Below, in pieces: positions 6,808 to 10,835 of a stretch of DNA of 10,835 nucleotides. The notes under the pieces are model-generated. The model was given only the letters and a program-made list of their open reading frames with translations, did not search any database and was not told the DNA's origin. Each line of letters starts with the position of its first letter. The first letter of the stretch is position 1. The stretch is from Deltaproteobacteria bacterium (lineage in GTDB: Bacteria > SAR324 > JACQKK01): assembly GCA_029858165.1 (NCBI GenBank), contig JAOUFO010000035.1, forward strand, positions 1 through 10,835. Reading direction: 5' to 3'. The position numbers and the translations under genes are program-made.

Positions 6808-7944
6808 TCAACCCGCTGGATTGGTTTGTGGCAGAGTTACCGTAAATGTGGAGCCTTTGCCTTCCTGGCTGGTGACATCTATTTTCCCTCCATGGCCATG
6901 CACAATGTCCATCACAATCTTCAGCCCGATGCCCATCCCCCCCCCTTTGAAAGCATTTTTGGATGTGTGATGGTGCAGGGCATCCCCCACTTCATAAAAC
7001 ATCTGGAAAATATTTTCCAGTTCTCCCTGGGGAATTCCGATGCCGGTGTCGGAAACTGAAATCAAGGCCTCCCCCTGGGGGGAAAGCCCTCCTTCCACCG
7101 CAATGCTTCCCTGGTTGGGCGTAAACTTGATGGCGTTTTGCAGCAACTCCCGCGCCACTTTTTTCAATTTGGTGCGGTCCCCCTGGATTTCCAACTGAGG
7201 CGGGATATTCAGGGTCAGGGTTTGGAGGCGGTCTTTCAACACCAGTTCCAACTCTTCGGCCACATCCTCCCATATTTCCCGAAGACCGAACCGGGTGAGT
7301 TCTATTTTCAGTTTCGCTGTGCTGGACCCGGCCAGATCATGCATTTGAGTGACGATTTCGTTTAAATGCTGAGAGGATCGGACAATGATGTTGAACAGGT
7401 GCTCCTCTTCCTTGCCCTTGAATTCGGGGGCCAGCATTTCCACAATGTTGTTGATGACACCCACCGGGGTGCGCAGTTCGTGACTGGTGATGGTGATAAA
7501 TTTTTCTTTGATCTGATTGAGTTCTTCCAGGTCCCTGGTTTTGCGCAACAGCCGCAGATTCTCCTGCTGGGCCTGGATTTTCTCAAAACACTTCTTCACC
7601 ACAAATTCGGCCCGGTTAAAACTGATGGGCTTGGTGATAAACTCGTAGGCCCCGGCTTTGATCATCTCCACCGCCAGTTCTATGGTTCCCTGGCCGGTGG
7701 TGACAATGATTTCCAGGTTGGGCTGCTCGGCCTTCAGGATGTGGACCAGTTCCTGACCGGTGATTTCGGGCATGGTCAGATCGGTAATCATCAGATCATA
7801 GGGTCTGGCCCGGGCCATATCCAGCCCCTGCCTCCCGTTTTCGGCCAGGTCCGCCTGATATCCCCACCGTTTTAAAAACCGGTCCCAAATCATGCGGATG
7901 GGTGCTTCGTCCTCCACCACCAGGATATTGGGCGTGATTTCCAT
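6808..7944 (-). CDS. Soluble response-regulator/histidine-kinase hybrid (REC-HisKA-HATPase)
   Basis: The 378-residue signalling protein has an N-terminal receiver and a C-terminal kinase. The receiver (about 1-120) has the acidic pocket E11/D12, phospho-acceptor D55 in LMITDLTMP, T82/T83 and K105. A coiled-coil linker (about 120-147) leads to the HisKA helix with H155 in TSHELRTP. The ATPase domain shows the N-box residue N270 (LLQNAIKF), the G1 box DTGIG (299-303), a FQMFYE F-box and the G2 box GGGMGIGL (334-341). There is no transmembrane segment and no PAS or other sensor domain, so it must be cytosolic and take input through phosphorylation of D55 or another partner. In-frame codons up to 8037 add residues without receiver homology; the ATG at 7944 begins directly before the first beta strand. 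No cognate partner is encoded nearby. The gene opens the second - strand transcription unit. Confidence 0.9.
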   Translation of the reverse strand: MEITPNILVVEDEAPIRMIWDRFLKRWGYQADLAENGRQGLDMARARPYDLMITDLTMPEITGQELVHILKAEQPNLEIIVTTGQGTIELAVEMIKAGAYEFITKPISFNRAEFVVKKCFEKIQAQQENLRLLRKTRDLEELNQIKEKFITITSHELRTPVGVINNIVEMLAPEFKGKEEEHLFNIIVRSSQHLNEIVTQMHDLAGSSTAKLKIELTRFGLREIWEDVAEELELVLKDRLQTLTLNIPPQLEIQGDRTKLKKVARELLQNAIKFTPNQGSIAVEGGLSPQGEALISVSDTGIGIPQGELENIFQMFYEVGDALHHHTSKNAFKGGGMGIGLKIVMDIVHGHGGKIDVTSQEGKGSTFTVTLPQTNPAG

Positions 7945-7973
7945 GAAATTTCTCTGGATTTGATGAATAAGGT

Positions 7974-8015
7974 AAAAAAAAATGAACGGCCTGTTTCCGC
8001 AATCGGAGAAGGCCG
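7974..8015 (-). terminator. Terminator-like hairpin in the kinase gene leader (possible attenuator)
   Basis: On the - strand, CGGCCT (8015-8010) pairs with AGGCCG (7992-7987). An inner CCG/CGG pair closes an ATTG loop. After the stem, four bases (TTCA) lead into nine T residues (7982-7974). This looks like an intrinsic terminator with an imperfect stem. It lies 29 bases before the kinase start codon and well after the strong pnp terminator, so it would act on transcripts entering this leader, either as an attenuator or as a second stop for read-through. Confidence 0.45.
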
Positions 8016-8130
8016 GGGGGAACCCTTTTGGGATCATCCTCCCGATCAGGGGCCAAAAACGGTTTGAAAACTTTGGGATGACTGATCCTCAAGGGCAACC
8101 AGCCAATTGAAAGCACCTTTTCTATCTTAA

Positions 8131-8136
8131 ATCATA
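8131..8136 (-). promoter_or_regulatory. Possible -10 promoter box for the kinase-rnc unit
   Basis: The - strand reads TATGAT here, inside the A/T-rich segment TATGATTTAAGATAG that follows the G/C-rich pnp terminator region. This is close to the TATAAT consensus. No convincing -35 box is present 16-18 bases upstream; that stretch is mostly T. A promoter is expected in this gap because pnp ends in a terminator, but the exact position is uncertain. Confidence 0.25.
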
Positions 8137-8244
8137 CGCTGAATCTAAAAAAAAGGGTGGCACGTTTTTTTCCAGGGTTTTAGGGTCTCTTTCCGTTGTC
8201 CGGCCCGGGCGCAAAGCCGGACTCTCCGGGGGATACAGCCGGGC

Positions 8245-8279
8245 AAAAAAAAAGGAGGCCGGACAAAAGCCCAGCCTCC
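8245..8279 (-). terminator. Intrinsic terminator of pnp
   Basis: On the - strand, 21 bases after the pnp stop codon, GGAGGCTGGGC pairs with GTCCGGCCTCC around a TTTT loop. This is an 11-bp stem including two G-T pairs. It is followed immediately by nine T residues (8253-8245). Strong stem, short loop and uninterrupted T run make it a typical Rho-independent terminator ending the rpsO-pnp transcription unit. Confidence 0.9.
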
Positions 8280-8300
8280 CGTCCGGTATCCAGGGCAGTC

Positions 8301-10379
8301 CTAATCAGGCTGAACCATGGTCAATTTCAGCTTGCCCCGTTTGTCAAAACCAATCACCTTTACCGTGACGATATCCCCTTCGGAGAGGACATCAGAGACG
8401 TTCTCCACCCGTTCAGGCCCCAATTGGGATACATGCACCAGACCGTCGGTTCCGGGGGTGAGTTCCACAAACGCCCCGAAGTCCATGATCTTTTTGACCG
8501 GGCCGGTAAACACCGCCCCCACCTCAATTTCAGCGGTCAGGGATTTGACGATTTCCAGAGCCTCATCCACCGCGGCATGGTTGACGCTGGATATGGACAC
8601 CACCCCGTCATCGTTCACATCCATTTTCACCCCGGTTTTTTCTATAATGCCTTTGATCACCTTGCCGCCGGGGCCGATCAGGTCCCTGATTTTGGCCGGG
8701 TTGATTTTCATGGCAATAAAGCGGGGGGCAAACTTGGAAAGAGTGGCCCGGGGGGCGTTGATGGATTTTTCCATGATGGACAGAATGTGCATCCTGCCTT
8801 CCAGGGCCTGGGCCAGGGCGTCCTCCAGTATTTTTTCGGTAAGACCCGCCACCTTGATATCCATCTGAAGGGCTGTAATGCCCTTGCGGGTTCCAGCCAC
8901 CTTGAAATCCATATCTCCCAGGTGGTCCTCATCCCCCAGAATATCGGAAAGGATGGCGGTTTTGTTGTTGTCCTGAATCAGCCCCATGGCGATTCCTGCC
9001 GCATGGGTGGGAATGGGCACCCCGGCATCCATCATGGCCAGGGATGCGCCGCATACCGAGGCCATGGAAGAGGAACCATTGGATTCCAGAATTTCGGATA
9101 CCACCCGGAGGGTATAAGGAAAGCTTGCCTTGGGGGGCAGCAGGGCGGTCACACTTTTTTCGGCCAGATACCCATGGCCGATTTCCCGGCGGCCCGCGCC
9201 GCGCATGGGGGATACCTCACCCACCGAAAAACCGGGGAAGTTGTAATGGAACAGGAAATCCCGGAAATGAACCCCTTCCAGGGTGTCCATCAGTTGCTCA
9301 TCATCTCTGGCCCCCAGGGTAACGGCCACCAGAGCCTGGGTTTCCCCGCGGGTAAACAACGCGGAACCGTGGGAACGGGGCAACACACCGGTTTCTATGG
9401 TGATGGGGCGCACTTCGTTCAGCTTGCGGCCGTCTATCCGTTTGCCTTCGTTTAAAATCATCCGGCGCATTTCAGATTTTTTCAGGCTGGAGAAAATATC
9501 CTTGATCTCCTTGGCATCCTCCGCGGTGTGTTTTTCCGGGTCAAACACCGAATCCTTCAATTCCGCCGCCAGGGAATCCAAAGCGTCGTACCGTTCCATT
9601 TTTTCCTGGATGCGCAAGGCTTTATCCAGCCTGCCTTTTACAAACCCTTCCACCGCTGTTTGCAACTGGGGGTTTGTCACTTTGGCTTCCACAACCCGCT
9701 TGGGCTTGCCAGCCAGTTTGGCCAGTTCCACCTGGGCCTGAATCACCGGCTGCATGGCCTTGTGGGCGGTCATAATGGCTTCCAGGGCCACTTTTTCATC
9801 CACTTCGTGGGATTCCCCTTCCACCATCAAAATGGCGTCGGCGGAGCCAGCCACAAAAAAGTTCAGGTCTCCCCGTTTGGTCTCGGCGGGGGTGGGGTTG
9901 ATGACAAACTTTCCATCCACCCGGGCCACCCGTACTCCGGCCAAGGGCCCTTCAAAGGGAATATCGGATACACACAAGGCGGCGGAGGCCCCGATCATGG
10001 CAGCCACATCCGGACCGTTTTCGTGGTCGGTGGACATCACGGTGGCAATCACCTGGGTTTCGCACTGGTAGTTTTTGGGAAACATCGGGCGGATGGGGCG
10101 GTCAATAAACCGGGAAGTCAACGTCTCTCCCTCGGTCAACCGACCTTCCCGCCGAAAAAAGCTTCCGGGAATCCGGCCGGCGGCGTACATTTTTTCCACA
10201 TAGTGGACAGACAAGGGGAAGAAATCCAATCCGGGACGGGCGTTTTTTTCGGCCGTGGCGGCCACCAGAACCATGGTGTCGCCGTAGCGCACCACCACAG
10301 CGCCGCCCGCCTGACGGGCCATTTTGCCGGTTTCCAGGGTGATGGTGCGGCCACCCAATTGTGCGGTAACAGAATGCAT
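8301..10379 (-). CDS. pnp: Polyribonucleotide nucleotidyltransferase (PNPase)
   Basis: The 692-residue enzyme degrades RNA 3' to 5' with phosphate and is part of RNA degradosome complexes in many bacteria. Two RNase PH-like domains are present (about 8-145 and 320-555), separated by the helical linker domain (about 240-310). FFRREGR and the RFIDRPIRPMFP segment mark the first core. The second core carries the catalytic and metal-binding stretch DILGDEDHLGDMDFKVAGT (479-497), with D485 and D491 matching E. coli D486 and D492. A KH domain with GPGGKVIKGI starts near 555 (signature 569-578), and an S1 domain (619-690) holds GPVKKIMDFGAFVEL and DGLVHVSQL. Length is normal for the family. The ATG at 10379 is preceded by GGGAG (10394-10390), about ten bases upstream; codons further upstream lie in the structured leader. 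It follows rpsO by 179 bases, the usual bacterial order, and ends in a strong terminator. Confidence 0.97.
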   Translation of the reverse strand: MHSVTAQLGGRTITLETGKMARQAGGAVVVRYGDTMVLVAATAEKNARPGLDFFPLSVHYVEKMYAAGRIPGSFFRREGRLTEGETLTSRFIDRPIRPMFPKNYQCETQVIATVMSTDHENGPDVAAMIGASAALCVSDIPFEGPLAGVRVARVDGKFVINPTPAETKRGDLNFFVAGSADAILMVEGESHEVDEKVALEAIMTAHKAMQPVIQAQVELAKLAGKPKRVVEAKVTNPQLQTAVEGFVKGRLDKALRIQEKMERYDALDSLAAELKDSVFDPEKHTAEDAKEIKDIFSSLKKSEMRRMILNEGKRIDGRKLNEVRPITIETGVLPRSHGSALFTRGETQALVAVTLGARDDEQLMDTLEGVHFRDFLFHYNFPGFSVGEVSPMRGAGRREIGHGYLAEKSVTALLPPKASFPYTLRVVSEILESNGSSSMASVCGASLAMMDAGVPIPTHAAGIAMGLIQDNNKTAILSDILGDEDHLGDMDFKVAGTRKGITALQMDIKVAGLTEKILEDALAQALEGRMHILSIMEKSINAPRATLSKFAPRFIAMKINPAKIRDLIGPGGKVIKGIIEKTGVKMDVNDDGVVSISSVNHAAVDEALEIVKSLTAEIEVGAVFTGPVKKIMDFGAFVELTPGTDGLVHVSQLGPERVENVSDVLSEGDIVTVKVIGFDKRGKLKLTMVQPD

Positions 10380-10398
10380 GTGTGAAATTCTCCCGTGG

Positions 10399-10452
10399 AA
10401 GGGTTGTTGGAGGACACCCCCTTCAAACCCTTTTGGGATCCAAACAACCCTT
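10399..10452 (-). promoter_or_regulatory. Long stem-loop in the pnp leader next to the ribosome-binding site
   Basis: In the transcript, AAGGGTTGTTTGGA (10452-10439) pairs with TCCAACAACCCTT (10411-10399). This gives 13 base pairs with one bulged T. The 27-base loop contains the motif CCCAAAAGGG. The stem ends four bases before the GGGAG ribosome-binding site of pnp. The pnp leader of E. coli has a stem cut by RNase III in PNPase autoregulation; this element sits in the equivalent place, so a similar control is plausible. Confidence 0.6.
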
Positions 10453-10528
10453 TTTCCCCATGGGGGGGCGGGCAAGCCGCCTTGAAAGGTTTGTTTGCAT
10501 CCCAAAGAAAAAAGTTTGAAGAACGGTT

Positions 10529-10551
10529 CCTTGGGGTGGCTGCCCCCCAGG
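10529..10551 (-). terminator. Hairpin after rpsO, weak terminator or processing site
   Basis: Just after the rpsO stop codon the - strand has CCTGGGG (10551-10545) pairing with CCCCAAGG (10536-10529), with one bulge and an eight-base loop. A run of six T begins about 15 bases beyond the stem, too far for a standard intrinsic terminator. It could be a weak terminator, a 3'-end stabiliser for the rpsO message, or a cleavage site in an rpsO-pnp transcript. Confidence 0.35.
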
Positions 10552-10558
10552 TGAAGGA

Positions 10559-10825
10559 TTACTTCCTGAGGTCCAGCCGTTTGATGATTTCCTTGTACTT
10601 ATCCGAGTTGGTGTTGTGCAGATAATCCAACAAACGACGGCGGCGGGCCACCATTTTCAACAGTCCCCGGCGGGAATGGACATCCTTCGGATGGGTCCGA
10701 AAATGGTCGGTGAGGTAGACGATTTTGGCCGACAGCAGTGAAATCTGGACTTCGGGGGAACCGGTGTCTTTGTCTTCCCGGGCGTATTCTTTGATGATTT
10801 CGGTTTTGCGTTCAGGGGTCAGCAT
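10559..10825 (-). CDS. rpsO: 30S ribosomal protein S15
   Basis: The 88-residue protein is almost exactly the usual S15 length. It shows the family landmarks in order: a TGSPEVQI segment near residues 21-28, HSRRGLLKMVARRRRLLDYL (50-69), and a terminal Y-x-x-I/L-I-x-R-L-x-L-R. S15 binds 16S rRNA early in assembly of the small-subunit platform, and in E. coli it represses its own translation through its leader. Only ten bases of upstream sequence are in the window; they show no Shine-Dalgarno and the leader cannot be assessed. It is followed on the same strand by pnp, the common arrangement in bacteria. Confidence 0.97.
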   Translation of the reverse strand: MLTPERKTEIIKEYAREDKDTGSPEVQISLLSAKIVYLTDHFRTHPKDVHSRRGLLKMVARRRRLLDYLHNTNSDKYKEIIKRLDLRK

Positions 10826-10835
10826 GGTGCTAAAA

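Larger units (their letters stand above)
7945..8300. other. 356-bp intergenic region between pnp and the kinase gene
   Basis: No coding sequence is supported here. Read from the right on the - strand it holds the pnp intrinsic terminator (8245-8279). Next is a G/C-rich patch with a perfect 7-bp inverted repeat GTCCGGC/GCCGGAC (8195-8222), then an A/T-rich patch with a possible -10 box (8131-8136). After that come a GATCAG/CTGATC pair (8043-8048 and 8082-8087), a 15-base motif shared with the pnp leader (8021-8035), and the terminator-like hairpin (7974-8015). It therefore probably contains the end of one transcription unit and a structured leader of the next. Confidence 0.6.

Noticed and set aside
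8158..8174. TGGCACG followed by a T run, resembling a sigma-54 -24 element
   Set aside because: The -12 GC is missing, and it points on the + strand toward the antisense of pnp.
8195..8244. Patch on the + strand (GGGCGCAAAGCC, then ACAGCCGGGC) resembling the 3' half of a c-di-GMP-I (GEMM) riboswitch
   Set aside because: The conserved 5' half and the GAAA-loop hairpin are missing, a base is absent from the core, and the strand points into the antisense of pnp with no gene to control. A covariance-model search would settle it.
8196..9455. Long open frame of 419 codons on the + strand opposite pnp
   Set aside because: It is antisense to a certain PNPase gene, and its translation is rich in Gly, His, Pro and Phe without any family motif, as expected from the complement of G/C-rich codons.

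Overview
The window looks like ordinary chromosomal DNA from a Gram-negative bacterium of moderately high G+C, with many runs of 6-8 G or C. The RNase III, PNPase and FapA-type proteins recall the former Deltaproteobacteria (Desulfobacterota and relatives). That placement is an impression from sequence style, not a proof. I see no tRNA, rRNA, IS element, phage gene or CRISPR array.

Layout. Positions 1-1271 (+ strand) hold the 3' end of a YhdH/AcuI-type acrylyl-CoA reductase gene, then a complete double-hotdog acyl-CoA thioesterase, probably one acyl-CoA operon. Everything from 1295 to the right end is on the - strand. Read in transcription order from the right, there is rpsO (ribosomal protein S15), a structured leader, and pnp (PNPase) with a clear intrinsic terminator at 8245-8279. 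A 356-bp gap with a candidate promoter and a terminator-like leader hairpin follows. Next come a soluble receiver/histidine-kinase hybrid, rnc (RNase III), an RsuA/RluB-family pseudouridine synthase, a FapA-like (DUF342) protein, a pentapeptide-repeat protein, a small exported four-cysteine protein of unknown function, and a NifH/BchL-like P-loop ATPase.

How it fits together. The right half is an RNA-metabolism neighbourhood (S15, PNPase, RNase III, pseudouridine synthase). The pnp leader can form a 13-bp stem directly beside the ribosome-binding site, which recalls the RNase III/PNPase autoregulation known in Escherichia coli. The left part of the - strand run (fapA-like, pentapeptide, exported protein, NifH-like ATPase) is tightly packed. 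Its last two genes start inside ATGA overlaps without visible Shine-Dalgarno sequences, so they are probably translated by coupling.

The most unusual item is the NifH/BchL-like ATPase. It keeps the nucleotide-binding signature of nitrogenase-type iron proteins, but both cysteines that hold the [4Fe-4S] cluster in that family are replaced. It therefore looks like a redox-dead NifH-fold ATPase. It has no nitrogenase or protochlorophyllide-reductase partner in view and sits in a putative cell-surface or assembly module of unknown function.
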